Positions 37,831-46,231 of a stretch of 64,000 nt of DNA are shown here, piece by piece. Each line of letters begins with the position of its first letter. Within the stretch, counting starts at the first letter, position 1. The stretch is from Citrobacter freundii (GTDB taxonomy: Bacteria; Bacteroidota; Bacteroidia; Chitinophagales; Chitinophagaceae). The stretch lies in NCBI GenBank assembly GCA_003243445.1, contig QFQQ01000018.1:1-64000 (forward strand), read 5' to 3'. The notes beneath the pieces are model-generated. The model was not told where the DNA came from. It did not search any database and worked only from the letters and a program-made list of their open reading frames with translations. The position numbers were made by a program, and so were the translations under genes.

Positions 37831-38205
37831 ATGATACGACGTGTGATAGCTACGGAAAAAGCGCTGGATCTGATTGCGCGTTTGAAAGCAACGCATGGCA
37901 ATCTGATGTTCCATCAAAGCGGCGGCTGTTGCGATGGCAGCCAGCCAATGTGTTTCGCCGAAGGAGAGTTCAGGATTGGTGGAAGTGATGTTTGTCTTGG
38001 TGAAGTGGCAGGTTGCCGTTTTTATATGAATGCAGATCAGTTTGAATACTGGAAGCATACGCAATTGATACTGGATGTAACACCGGGAAGAGGGAGTAGT
38101 TTTTCGCTGGAGATCCCTTTAGGTGTGCGATTTTATATACAATCGAAGGTTTTTAGTGATGAGGAGTTGACGCAACTGGAACCGTTGAAGCCGGTGGAGG
38201 TTTGA
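37831..38205 (+). CDS. DUF779 protein
   Basis: A 124-residue cytosolic protein. FHQSGGCCDGSQPMC gives a Cys-rich loop (three Cys), followed by FRIGGSDVCLGEVAGCRFYM and DVTPGRGSSFSLE. DUF779 proteins are nearly always beside aldehyde dehydrogenases. They are thought to bind metal or take part in aldehyde handling, but the biochemical role is not settled. Its place after the dehydrogenase agrees with this. The ATG at 37831 fits the family start. Confidence 0.9.
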   Translation: MIRRVIATEKALDLIARLKATHGNLMFHQSGGCCDGSQPMCFAEGEFRIGGSDVCLGEVAGCRFYMNADQFEYWKHTQLILDVTPGRGSSFSLEIPLGVRFYIQSKVFSDEELTQLEPLKPVEV

Positions 38206-39070
38206 GTGAATTGTACCTGTGGGATGTTTCGGGGTGAGCGTATGTGATCGTGGACTGTAATAGAATTTCAGCGATCATGGTAGCCGATCTTTGGGCTATG
38301 ATGTTTTCCATCGGAGTCTTTTAAATCCGCGCTGACGCATACCAGCACCCTTAGCCGGTCACTGCTGCCGGTCGCAGCTTTGCTGCGCTATTTGTTGTGT
38401 ATTACATGTTCTGCCTGCCCCGGGCCTGGGGGAAATTTTTGGCCTCTCCTTTCTCTTTGGAGAGCGGATGAAGTGGTGTGTTGGAAGTTTATCCTGTAAA
38501 ATATCGCGTTATTGAGTGCTTGACATTTTCAACACTTAAATCAACACTGTAAATCCAATCAGCCTGATCAATTCAAATTTCTTTGAATTTTCAATGACCC
38601 GGATTGAATTATCCATCCTTTGAAGTTGTATCTCAACTTCTATTTGTTGTTGTATGTTTTTGTTTTTTCTTATCTCATAGTTCATATTTTGTCATTTTAG
38701 TTGTAATACCAGGATTTTTGGCCGTTCGGCCAATAATAAAAAAGCACCGTCCTCTTGAAGGACCTGCCCGACGCCCTGGCCCTCCAAGAGGACGGCGACT
38801 AAAAAAGCTTCTCTGATATAAAGATATCAACCGAACGGTGCCTGCACCAAGGGTAAAACACAAAATCTCATCAGAAAAAAACGGTGAAATTCCGATGAAA
38901 AACTCATGGATCTTTTTGAGTTTTGGGACAATTTTGATCTTGGCAATGGCCTTATATTTCAGCTGATCAAATAGGCAGTTCTTTTTCAGGAACACAATTG
39001 ACCTGAATCTGGCCAACCTGTGTTGTATCCGGGCTTTTTTGGCATAACTATTTCATGACAATGAAAAAAC
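38206..39070. other. Long gap without a supportable gene, with one strong hairpin
   Basis: About 865 bases. Frames on both strands here have no family features and cross the hairpin. At 38747-38795 CCGTCCTCTTG and CAAGAGGACGG are perfect complements, the inner AAGGACC and GGCCCTC extend the stem, and the loop is CCCGACG-rich. It is flanked by A runs on both sides and by a GGCCGTTCGGCC palindrome (38720-38731). It may be a terminator, a structured RNA or a REP-like element. The rest shows only GC-rich fragments near 38390-38470. Confidence 0.55.
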
Positions 39071-39568
39071 ATGACTATGCAAATCCGCAAACTGTGGCTC
39101 GGTGCAGCAATATGTTCATTATTCGCCTGTAACAATCCAGGGGAGAAGATCAGCGATGCCGGTTCCACAAGTGACACAATACCAGGCTCTTCCTCTTCTA
39201 CTACCGCATTAGATACTACACTTGCTGGTTGTTATACCTCCGTATTTAACAAGGATACATCCGCTTTGCAGATCGAAACCAAAGGTGCTGTGATAGCCGG
39301 TCCGCTGAGTTATAATCTGTTTGAAAAAGACCGGAATGATGGCAACTTTCAGGGGGAAGTGCAAAACAATATTCTAACGGGATGGTATCTTTTTAAATCG
39401 GAGGGCGTGATGTCTGTCCGCCAGGTTGCATGGAAGATCAAAGGTTCTGCTCTTTGGCCGGGCTTTGGCGATGTAGTCCAGCATGGTGATACCACGTTAT
39501 TTAAAAGCCTGGACCAGCTCAGGTTCGATTCTACCAGGCCTTTTACCAAGGTACCCTGTACTCTTTGA
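39071..39568 (+). CDS. Lipoprotein of unknown function
   Basis: A 165-residue lipoprotein: signal segment ending LFAC (Cys17), a Ser/Thr-rich linker to about 55, then a compact beta-rich domain with AGCYTSVFNKDTSALQIE and NILTGWYLFKSEG. Family members with this kind of pattern occur in Bacteroidota without known function. It may be a small periplasmic binding or inhibitor-like domain. Single gene. A nearby alternative start at 39077 changes little. Confidence 0.75.
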   Translation: MTMQIRKLWLGAAICSLFACNNPGEKISDAGSTSDTIPGSSSSTTALDTTLAGCYTSVFNKDTSALQIETKGAVIAGPLSYNLFEKDRNDGNFQGEVQNNILTGWYLFKSEGVMSVRQVAWKIKGSALWPGFGDVVQHGDTTLFKSLDQLRFDSTRPFTKVPCTL

Positions 39569-39656
39569 AGAGTTGGGTATTTAAAGCATAAGCAGAACCA
39601 GCAGGAAATTGCTTATCTGATTTTTTCGCTTAGTTTAGTCTTTCAATTTTTAGAAC

Positions 39657-40592
39657 ATGGAATTTGGCAGAGTGCCCGAAGATGAACTGAAGAAGGTTGA
39701 TTTTAGTTTACCGTCGGAACCTTCTTTTAATAAAAAGAGTTTAAAAGGGAAGCCATTGAAACATCCGAAAGTTTATTTCGGTTGTGCTAAATGGGGGCGT
39801 ACCGAGTGGGTGGGAAAGATCTATCCGCTTAAAACGAAAGAGAAAGATTTCCTCCAGCATTATGTTGAACATTACAATTCAATCGAATTGAATGCCACGC
39901 ATTATAAAATTTACGGAGAAGCTGGAATCGGCAAATGGGCGGAGAAAGCAAAAGGAAAGGATTTTTTGTTCTGCCCAAAAATGTACCAGGGAGTGACGCA
40001 CCGGGGTAGTCTTAAAGGAAAGGATTTTATCGTCAATGAATTCTTTCGTGGAATTGTTGCATTTAAGGAGCATTTAGGTCCCATATTCGTTCAGGTGAGT
40101 GATACATTTTCTCCGAAAAGGAAGGATGAATTATTTGACTTTTTAAAGACACTTCCTAAGGATCTCCAGTTTTTTCTGGAAGTGAGACATCCTGATTGGT
40201 TTGCAAAACCGGATATTCAGAAAGAAATGTTTGAAACACTTGCTGCACTGAATATCGGTGCAGTGATAACAGATACAGCAGGACGGAGGGATTGTGCACA
40301 TATGCATTTGACCATGCCAAAAACTTTTATCCGTTATGTTGGAAATAGCCTTCACCCCACGGACTATACACGTATAGACGCATGGGTAAAGCGAATGAAA
40401 TACTGGCTGGATCATGGGTTGAAGGAGCTATACTTTTTTATGCATATGCATGACGAAGCCACTTCTCCCGAACTGACCGTTTATCTGGTAGACAAAATGA
40501 ATAAGGAGTGCGGGTTGGATCTTATCAAGCCAACTTTCCTGGATAAATCATTATTGAAAAAGCCGGCAAAGCAAAAAGGATTGTTTGATTGA
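39657..40592 (+). CDS. DUF72 (YecE-like) protein
   Basis: A 311-residue TIM-barrel protein of the DUF72 family. Typical segments are YFGCAKWGRTEWVGKIYP, YNSIELNATHYKI, FVQVSDTF, FFLEVRHPDWF and a final FFMHMHDEATSPE. Structural data for the family suggest a metal-dependent barrel, but no reaction is established. It is next to a DNA-damage gene block. In many genomes DUF72 genes lie near DNA repair genes, which is context only. About 65 bases follow before the convergent umuC. Confidence 0.85.
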   Translation: MEFGRVPEDELKKVDFSLPSEPSFNKKSLKGKPLKHPKVYFGCAKWGRTEWVGKIYPLKTKEKDFLQHYVEHYNSIELNATHYKIYGEAGIGKWAEKAKGKDFLFCPKMYQGVTHRGSLKGKDFIVNEFFRGIVAFKEHLGPIFVQVSDTFSPKRKDELFDFLKTLPKDLQFFLEVRHPDWFAKPDIQKEMFETLAALNIGAVITDTAGRRDCAHMHLTMPKTFIRYVGNSLHPTDYTRIDAWVKRMKYWLDHGLKELYFFMHMHDEATSPELTVYLVDKMNKECGLDLIKPTFLDKSLLKKPAKQKGLFD

Positions 40593-40635
40593 TCTGCCAT
40601 AGCGTGCGAGGCAAACGAACAGAGCTGCGATTAAT

Positions 40636-41913
40636 TCATCGCACTTCAAACAACTCATCCCATCGTGTCGTATATCTTCCGCTTCTCAACTCCTGACGCA
40701 TTTTCCAGTCGCGCGTTGTCCCTGAAGAGGCGAATTTCAATACGTCATCCCGCTGGCTAAAGTTGATATTGTCTATCATGCTCATCAATTGACGCTGTGT
40801 ATTCCGGTTGGCGGTATCAAAAAGATTTCCCTGTACAGAGTCATCCGGTACAAGACCGCTGAGCATCACACCGGCTTTCTTGTACGTATTTCCTGGTTTG
40901 TAAAGATGATCAACAAGCTCAAGCGCAGGTTTGATCAATTCCTGCGTGATGGAAGTTGCAACCGGTAATGTGGTATGATCGCTGATACTGTCTTCCCGCC
41001 AGTCGAGCAGATGATCCTGTCCTTTTCCCACAATAAAAACACTCACCACTTTTGCAGCACTATATTGACGCCGGAGCTTTTCCGCAGCCCGCGATGTGTA
41101 TGTTGCAACCGCTTCTTTTATATCATCAATATTATCTACCGGGCTGCCAAACATCCGGGTTGTAGCGATCATCTTTTTATCGACGAGTTCCTTCTTCATA
41201 TCGACCGAGGGTTCTCCTCGTAATTCCCGGATCAGGCGGACACCAATAACCCCTCCCAGGTTCGCGTGAGCCCATTCTTCCCGCATCGTGGCAAGCTCCC
41301 ATGCGCTGGTCATACCAAGATTGAACAGTTTCGCGGCATTAGCTCTGCCAACGCCCCATATATTACTTAAACGGGTTTGTTGCAACGCTTCCTTCTGCTG
41401 CTCCCTGGTAACGAGAATAGTAACACATCCTGTCACCCTTTTATTTTTCTTGGCAATATGGTTGGCCAGTTTCGCAAGTGTTTTGGTTGGAGCTACACCT
41501 ATGGACACAGATATGCCTGTCCACTGTTCAACAGTTTCCTTCATCTGTCGCGCAACAATTTCGTATTCTTCCAGCGGCATATCGGGAAGATCGACAAAGG
41601 CTTCATCGACCGAATAAACTTCGACCTTCTCCCGGCCTGCAATTGCTCGGAGTGTATCCATTACCCGCATACTGAGATCGCCGTACAAATTGTAATTGGA
41701 AGAAAATACCGCCACATCATGTTTTTCGATCAGATGCCGCGCCTGAAAATAGGGACCAGCCATTTCTACACCAATAGCTTTTGCTTCATCACTTCTGGAT
41801 ACAATACATCCATCATTATTGCTCAATACAACCACCGGGCGCTTCTCAAGTCTCGGCTTAAATAAACGCTCGCAGGAACAATAAAAACTATTACAGTCAA
41901 CGATTGCCTTCAT
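40636..41913 (-). CDS. umuC: Y-family DNA polymerase V catalytic subunit
   Basis: A 425-residue translesion polymerase. The start MKAIVDCNSFYCSCERLFKP carries the first metal Asp, and EVYSVDEAFVDL the DE pair. Fingers and thumb regions (LSNNDGCIVSRSDEAKAIG, then HhH-like GVGRANAAKLFNLG) and the UmuC-type little finger follow. It ends at MRQELRSGRYTTRWDELFEV, typical of UmuC. The umuD homologue is 2 bases upstream, so they form an operon. It bypasses lesions at the cost of mutations. Confidence 0.93.
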   Translation of the reverse strand: MKAIVDCNSFYCSCERLFKPRLEKRPVVVLSNNDGCIVSRSDEAKAIGVEMAGPYFQARHLIEKHDVAVFSSNYNLYGDLSMRVMDTLRAIAGREKVEVYSVDEAFVDLPDMPLEEYEIVARQMKETVEQWTGISVSIGVAPTKTLAKLANHIAKKNKRVTGCVTILVTREQQKEALQQTRLSNIWGVGRANAAKLFNLGMTSAWELATMREEWAHANLGGVIGVRLIRELRGEPSVDMKKELVDKKMIATTRMFGSPVDNIDDIKEAVATYTSRAAEKLRRQYSAAKVVSVFIVGKGQDHLLDWREDSISDHTTLPVATSITQELIKPALELVDHLYKPGNTYKKAGVMLSGLVPDDSVQGNLFDTANRNTQRQLMSMIDNINFSQRDDVLKFASSGTTRDWKMRQELRSGRYTTRWDELFEVR

Positions 41914-41915
41914 AG

Positions 41916-42404
41916 CTACCAGTTTGAAGATCGTGTATCTTTTTTCCGGTTATCCAGATATGCCTGAAGCAGCGGGTCCACCACATGCACCACGCAGGTA
42001 ACGACGCCCCATGGAGTATAGGTGTTGAACTCTCCGATCTCTATCGGCTTATACTTCTTATTCTCCGGCGACAGGATCACCCGGTTGAATGTTTGCTGAT
42101 ACCGGCGCACAAGCAATTCCCCGTCAACCGCGGCAACAATGATCTTTCCGTTGGCGGGTTTTATACTGCGGTCAATGATCAATACGTCTTCATCCTGAAA
42201 ACCGGCGTCAATCATTGCATCACCACGCATGCGGAAAAAAAATGTCGCCGGTTTATTGATGATCAATTGTTCATTGAGGTCAATACCCCTCTCCATATAA
42301 TCGTCCGCCGCTGCGCCAAAACCCGTCGCATTTGCAGTTCTTATCTGCTGTTGCGAAAACTGCTTTGAACCTTTATAGGCCGCTCCATAAAATTCTTCTT
42401 CCAT
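41916..42404 (-). CDS. umuD: UmuD-like protein without the catalytic Ser and Lys
   Basis: A 162-residue LexA/UmuD-fold protein. The alignment with E. coli UmuD is clear: ATGFGAAADDYMERGIDLN covers the cleavage region and KIIVAAVDGELLVRRYQ the second catalytic segment. The nucleophile position in GDSM is Ala here (GDAMIDAG, Ala63) and the Lys position is Arg (V-R100-R101). The scissile Cys-Gly becomes Thr27-Gly28. By family knowledge such a protein cannot cleave itself. Either it works uncleaved as polymerase V subunit, or it acts as a regulator. No DNA-binding domain is seen. Confidence 0.85.
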   Translation of the reverse strand: MEEEFYGAAYKGSKQFSQQQIRTANATGFGAAADDYMERGIDLNEQLIINKPATFFFRMRGDAMIDAGFQDEDVLIIDRSIKPANGKIIVAAVDGELLVRRYQQTFNRVILSPENKKYKPIEIGEFNTYTPWGVVTCVVHVVDPLLQAYLDNRKKDTRSSNW

Positions 42405-42473
42405 AATCCAAACAATTAAAAAACAAGGTGCTCGATCAGTTGAAAAATAAAGTTAGCAAAATTAATTTTAAAA

Positions 42474-42488
42474 ACTAAATTATTTAGT
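42474..42488. promoter_or_regulatory. Candidate operator between umuD and the 2H phosphoesterase genes
   Basis: ACTAAAT-T-ATTTAGT is a perfect 7-bp inverted repeat. A wider pair, TTAGCA (42453-42458) and TGCTAA (42496-42501), surrounds it. On the minus strand TAATTTTG (42464-42457) is a -7 box for umuD, and the palindrome covers its -33 side, a good place for a repressor of an SOS-like response. Confidence 0.5.
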
Positions 42489-42524
42489 AAGTTTATGCTA
42501 AGAAAATGATCAAAGGAGGATGTT

Positions 42525-43151
42525 ATGACACAAGGATTAGTCAGAGAACCCAAAACTGCTTTTACCTGGTTTGAAGGAACTGAGCCTGGTATTGCTGTTC
42601 CAACCGCAAAGGATGAATTCGAATATATGCTCGTTGTTCACCCTGATATGGAGGTTTACAGTAAAGTGCTGGCGGAAAGGCAGGCTTTTAATGAGCGCTA
42701 TAAGAGCAAGCACAGTATAAAATCCAGGCCACATATAGCTATTGCCAATTTTGTGGCAAGGGAATCAATGGAGGAAACATTGATCCGTTGGATACATCGG
42801 GTCTGCAGTAGTCAAAAAAGCTTCACCGTTACTCTTAATAATTATAGCGGGGTGCCACCGCATACTATTTATTTAAGAGTACAGGATCATCTTCCATTCA
42901 ATTTGCTTGCGCAGAAATTACTGGTGATCAATGAATATATCCAGTCGAATGGCTGTCCTTCGGTAAGGTGGTCAGGTCGGCCTCATTTAAGCCTTTCAGG
43001 GCATCTGAATGAAGATGTGTATGAAACCGCAATGCGGGATTATTCGCAACGGATGTTCTGCGAAACTTTTATTGCCAGCGAGCTTGCACTGTTGCGGAAA
43101 ACAGCGGGCGACTCCTGGAAGATCGTTAACATTTTCGGATTGGTACCATAA
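42525..43151 (+). CDS. 2H phosphoesterase-superfamily protein, first of a tandem pair
   Basis: A 208-residue protein with the two-His fold of 2'-5' RNA ligase and cyclic phosphodiesterase proteins. The motifs are RPHIAIANF near residue 68 and RPHLSLSGHL near 154. The first is H-x-A in place of H-x-[ST], so activity may be lowered. It is preceded by AAAGGAGGATGTT, a strong Shine-Dalgarno rare in this window. Divergent from umuDC and 24 bases before a second 2H gene. RNA end healing or cyclic nucleotide cleavage are possible roles. Confidence 0.8.
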   Translation: MTQGLVREPKTAFTWFEGTEPGIAVPTAKDEFEYMLVVHPDMEVYSKVLAERQAFNERYKSKHSIKSRPHIAIANFVARESMEETLIRWIHRVCSSQKSFTVTLNNYSGVPPHTIYLRVQDHLPFNLLAQKLLVINEYIQSNGCPSVRWSGRPHLSLSGHLNEDVYETAMRDYSQRMFCETFIASELALLRKTAGDSWKIVNIFGLVP

Positions 43152-43175
43152 ATAAAGGACATTAAATTATCAGCC

Positions 43176-43787
43176 ATGCAACCGGATGTAAAAACTTTAG
43201 CAGGTTATCGCAGCAGCGAATATTTACTTGTATTGAATCCTCATGAGGAATTGCGGGATCGGATCGGAAAAGTGAAACAGGAATTTTCTGAGGCGTTCAA
43301 CGCACCACAGGCTGTATGGAGCAAACCGCATCTGACACTGGCGCGTTTTACACAGCTCGATATGATGGAGGAACGGATACTGAACAGATTGAAAGTAGTT
43401 GCAATGGCCCAATATCCGTTCAAAGTAGAGCTTAAGAATTTCGGAAGTTTTCCAACGCACAGTATCTATATCGCAGTGACGACGAAAGAGCCGGTGCGTG
43501 ACCTGGTAAAACAGATCAAGCCATGGCAGCGTTTGCTGAAACTGGACAAAGAACATAAGCCACATTTTATAGATGAGCCTCATCTTACTATTGCCCGCAA
43601 ATTACAGCCCTGGCAATACGAAAAAGGATGGCTTGAATACAGTCAGAAACATTTTACCGGCCGCTTTATTGCCGATGGAATGATCTTATTAAAAAGAAGA
43701 GAAGGAGAAAAAGCTTATCATATACTTCGAAGGTTTGAATTTCAAAACCTTCCTGTCAACACAAAACAAGGTGTCTTGTTTAGCTGA
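43176..43787 (+). CDS. 2H phosphoesterase-superfamily protein, second of a tandem pair
   Basis: A 203-residue paralogue of the gene before it. Both motifs are complete: KPHLTLARF near residue 45 and EPHLTIARKL near 131, so both His-x-Thr tetrapeptides of a 2H active site are present. Substrates in the superfamily include 2',3'-cyclic phosphates and 2'-5' links. The pair probably arose by duplication, with one copy losing a catalytic residue. It is likely cotranscribed with its neighbour and divergent from umuDC. Confidence 0.82.
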   Translation: MQPDVKTLAGYRSSEYLLVLNPHEELRDRIGKVKQEFSEAFNAPQAVWSKPHLTLARFTQLDMMEERILNRLKVVAMAQYPFKVELKNFGSFPTHSIYIAVTTKEPVRDLVKQIKPWQRLLKLDKEHKPHFIDEPHLTIARKLQPWQYEKGWLEYSQKHFTGRFIADGMILLKRREGEKAYHILRRFEFQNLPVNTKQGVLFS

Positions 43788-44065
43788 GAGAATAAAGGGA
43801 AGATGGATCAGATCGGTTCCTCGGGTAACGGCTTTGCTTGAATCCTTCCGTTGACCGGAATCAGGTCATTTCATTTTCCTGTCTCTTGGTTAATTGTCCC
43901 GGTGTATTAAAATCCATTGGCATTTATGTCAATAGGATAATATGTCTTCTTTTTTTTAAAAAGAAAGAAGATTATGCTGACTTTTTTCAAAAACTATTAC
44001 GGCAAGAATTATCTGTTATGCAGTTGATATGCATTACAGGATTCAACTGCTTTAAATTTAAAGAA

Positions 44066-45157
44066 ATGGATCCCTATAAATTCAAACCCAAAAACAAAGA
44101 AGAGCCCGATCAATACCACCAGGGCAGGGGCGCTCAGATCAATACAAAAAATCGCTTTCTGAAAGATGAACTAACAAGGGAACATATAGAAGGTATTGAC
44201 GATTGGTCGGAAGATAATACGCCGACACAATACATAGAACAGCTTTCGAAAACGATCGTAAATAAAGTAGATAGTCCCGATGTTGGGATGGCCTACAGCA
44301 TGAACGCATATGCAGGATGTGAGCATGGATGCATTTATTGTTATGCCAGAAATGTCCATGAATACTGGGGGTACAGCGCAGGTCTTGATTTTGAGCGGAA
44401 GATCATTGTTAAAAAGAATGCACCTGAATTGTTGCGGAAGCAGCTGATGCACCCGAAATGGGAAGTTATGCCGATCATGCTGAGTGGTAATACAGACTGT
44501 TATCAGCCGGCTGAGCAAAAATACCGGCTTACCCGTGGATTGCTTCAGGTGTGTAATGAGTTCAATCAGCCGGTTGGCATCCTTACCAAGAATTCCTGGA
44601 TCTTGAAAGATAAAGATGTTCTTCAGGAAATGGCAAAAAAACGGCTGGTCTCGGCGATGGTATCTATCACTTCTTTTAATGAAGATCTGCGGCGGGTGAT
44701 GGAACCAAGAACAACTACGGCCAAACAGCGGTTAAAGGTGATCGAAGAGCTGAGCACAGCCGGCGTGCGCATGGGGGTGATGTTGGGCCCTATGATACCG
44801 GGACTTAATGATCATGAGATGCAACAGATCATGAAAGCCGCAGCTGATGTCGGAGCGAAATTTACAGCGTACACATTTATCCGTCTCAATGGAGCGATCA
44901 AACTATTGTTTCATGATTGGCTGTATAAGAATTTTCCTGACAGGGCGGATAAAGTATGGCATCTGATCGAACAATCCCACGACGGAAAAGTAAATGACAC
45001 AAGATGGGGGCTGAGAATGAGAGGAGAAGGAAGCATTGCAGAGATCATTCAACAGCAGTACAGGAAATACGGAAAGTTGTATAAGTTGAACGAAGACAGG
45101 TATGCATTGGATACAACTATTTTCAGAAGACCGGGAGAACAAGGTCGATTGTTTTAA
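44066..45157 (+). CDS. Radical SAM protein of the PA0069 / spore-photoproduct-lyase-like family
   Basis: About 363 residues from the ATG at 44066 (MDPYKFKPKNKEE). The open frame extends to a TTG at 43838, but that part shows no family sequence. The SAM cluster motif is GCEHGCIYCYARN (C85, C89, C92). GIDDWSEDNTPTQYIEQLS and GLNDHEMQQIM fit the PA0069 family, which is related to SplB and often placed near DNA repair genes. The reaction is not established. A DNA-repair role is an inference from context. Confidence 0.88.
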   Translation: MDPYKFKPKNKEEPDQYHQGRGAQINTKNRFLKDELTREHIEGIDDWSEDNTPTQYIEQLSKTIVNKVDSPDVGMAYSMNAYAGCEHGCIYCYARNVHEYWGYSAGLDFERKIIVKKNAPELLRKQLMHPKWEVMPIMLSGNTDCYQPAEQKYRLTRGLLQVCNEFNQPVGILTKNSWILKDKDVLQEMAKKRLVSAMVSITSFNEDLRRVMEPRTTTAKQRLKVIEELSTAGVRMGVMLGPMIPGLNDHEMQQIMKAAADVGAKFTAYTFIRLNGAIKLLFHDWLYKNFPDRADKVWHLIEQSHDGKVNDTRWGLRMRGEGSIAEIIQQQYRKYGKLYKLNEDRYALDTTIFRRPGEQGRLF

Positions 45158-45202
45158 TAAATGACAAGACCCAAAACGATAGGGTTTAGTTCTCCAAAAA
45201 AA

Positions 45203-45238
45203 TGTTGACGTTTTTTAACGTCAACAAATTGTTTTTTT
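45203..45238 (+). terminator. Terminator after the PA0069-family gene
   Basis: TGTTGACGTT and AACGTCAACA form a 10-bp perfect stem with a TTTT loop, and TTTTTTT follows after AATTG. It could also serve as an operator because the arms are fully symmetric. Confidence 0.75.
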
Positions 45239-45325
45239 CCGTTGGATCAGGCTGGTGTACGGTTCTATATTTAAATCCTGAATGGACAGTGTAATTGGTA
45301 AACAACCGGGATTTAAATATTATTT

Positions 45326-46156
45326 ATGAAAGAAGATTTTTCACACCTAAGTAACGAAGAGCGTATCAAAGCGGAGAATAATATTCTTAAAATGAAACTA
45401 ATGTTGGAGAAAGGAGCCAGGTTCCATGAGAATGCTGAACCCCTTCCGCCGGAGATAGAGCACGAGTTTTTGAAGCATGTCATCGCCTTTGAGAAACAGC
45501 TGGAAGAGAGAAAACCCATCCGGGTTTTTGAGAAAATTGGTTCGCCCTCTCAATTCAAACCCGTAATAGAGATAAAAAGAGGAGAGTTTGATACCGCCTG
45601 GGAAGAAATTGATCAGTATATGCGTAAGAGAGGCGTATGTCTGGATGTATGTAGTCCAAATATCTCTTCAAAGGAACTTTACCGCTTTACAGTGGAAGAA
45701 CTATTTCAGGAAGAGATAGAAGACTTTGATATGCCGGGTATGATCTATTGTTTTATTTATGATGAATTTCATCCTGACCCGGTTTATGACAATGGTCTCG
45801 CTGCAATGAGTGTGATCAGTCGTATTCTCCAGCAGAACCTGGTCGAATATCTTCCACACCTGAGAAAAAATAATCTGAGGTTGAATAGCCGGTTGCCGCT
45901 TACAAATGAAGAATTCAGCTGGTATGTTAACCAGTTCAAGCAGGCATACGAAAAAATAGACACACCTGAGCTCGAGCAGGGAGAATGCACTGTAAAAGAT
46001 AAATACTCGGTAGTCAGTGGTAAATATAAACTTAAGTTGTCGCTGCAAACTGAATACCTGCAATTGCAAGGGCAGTGGACGGTCGAGTTTGAGTTTGATG
46101 AAGAAATCGGCTACTGGTATGTTTTTAATGTTCAGATAGAAGGGATTAATTTCTGA
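45326..46156 (+). CDS. Conserved-looking protein of unknown function
   Basis: A 276-residue soluble, acidic protein with no signal or membrane segment. The first 30 residues form a helix (SNEERIKAENNILKMKLM). A second region has VCSPNISSKELYRFTVEELFQEE, and the last 70 residues look beta-rich (YSVVSGKYKLKLSLQTEY and QGQWTVEFEFDEE), like an SnoaL-type or cystatin-type cone domain. I do not recognise the family. It stands between two radical SAM repair genes with its own upstream terminator, so a link to repair is possible but unproven. Confidence 0.75.
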   Translation: MKEDFSHLSNEERIKAENNILKMKLMLEKGARFHENAEPLPPEIEHEFLKHVIAFEKQLEERKPIRVFEKIGSPSQFKPVIEIKRGEFDTAWEEIDQYMRKRGVCLDVCSPNISSKELYRFTVEELFQEEIEDFDMPGMIYCFIYDEFHPDPVYDNGLAAMSVISRILQQNLVEYLPHLRKNNLRLNSRLPLTNEEFSWYVNQFKQAYEKIDTPELEQGECTVKDKYSVVSGKYKLKLSLQTEYLQLQGQWTVEFEFDEEIGYWYVFNVQIEGINF

Positions 46157-46231
46157 TAAGATCGTTGTAGCAGATTGAGCACAGGCTTTGGAAAGAAAAC
46201 CCCATGAATTTGGAAACTGAATTCGTATAAT

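Noticed and set aside
38604..39016. Short frames on both strands in the long gap
   Set aside because: They run through the hairpin at 38747-38795, are low in complexity and match no family.
43838..44065. N-terminal extension of the PA0069-family protein
   Set aside because: It begins at a TTG, is AT-rich and hydrophobic without homology signs, and a good ATG at 44066 matches the family start.
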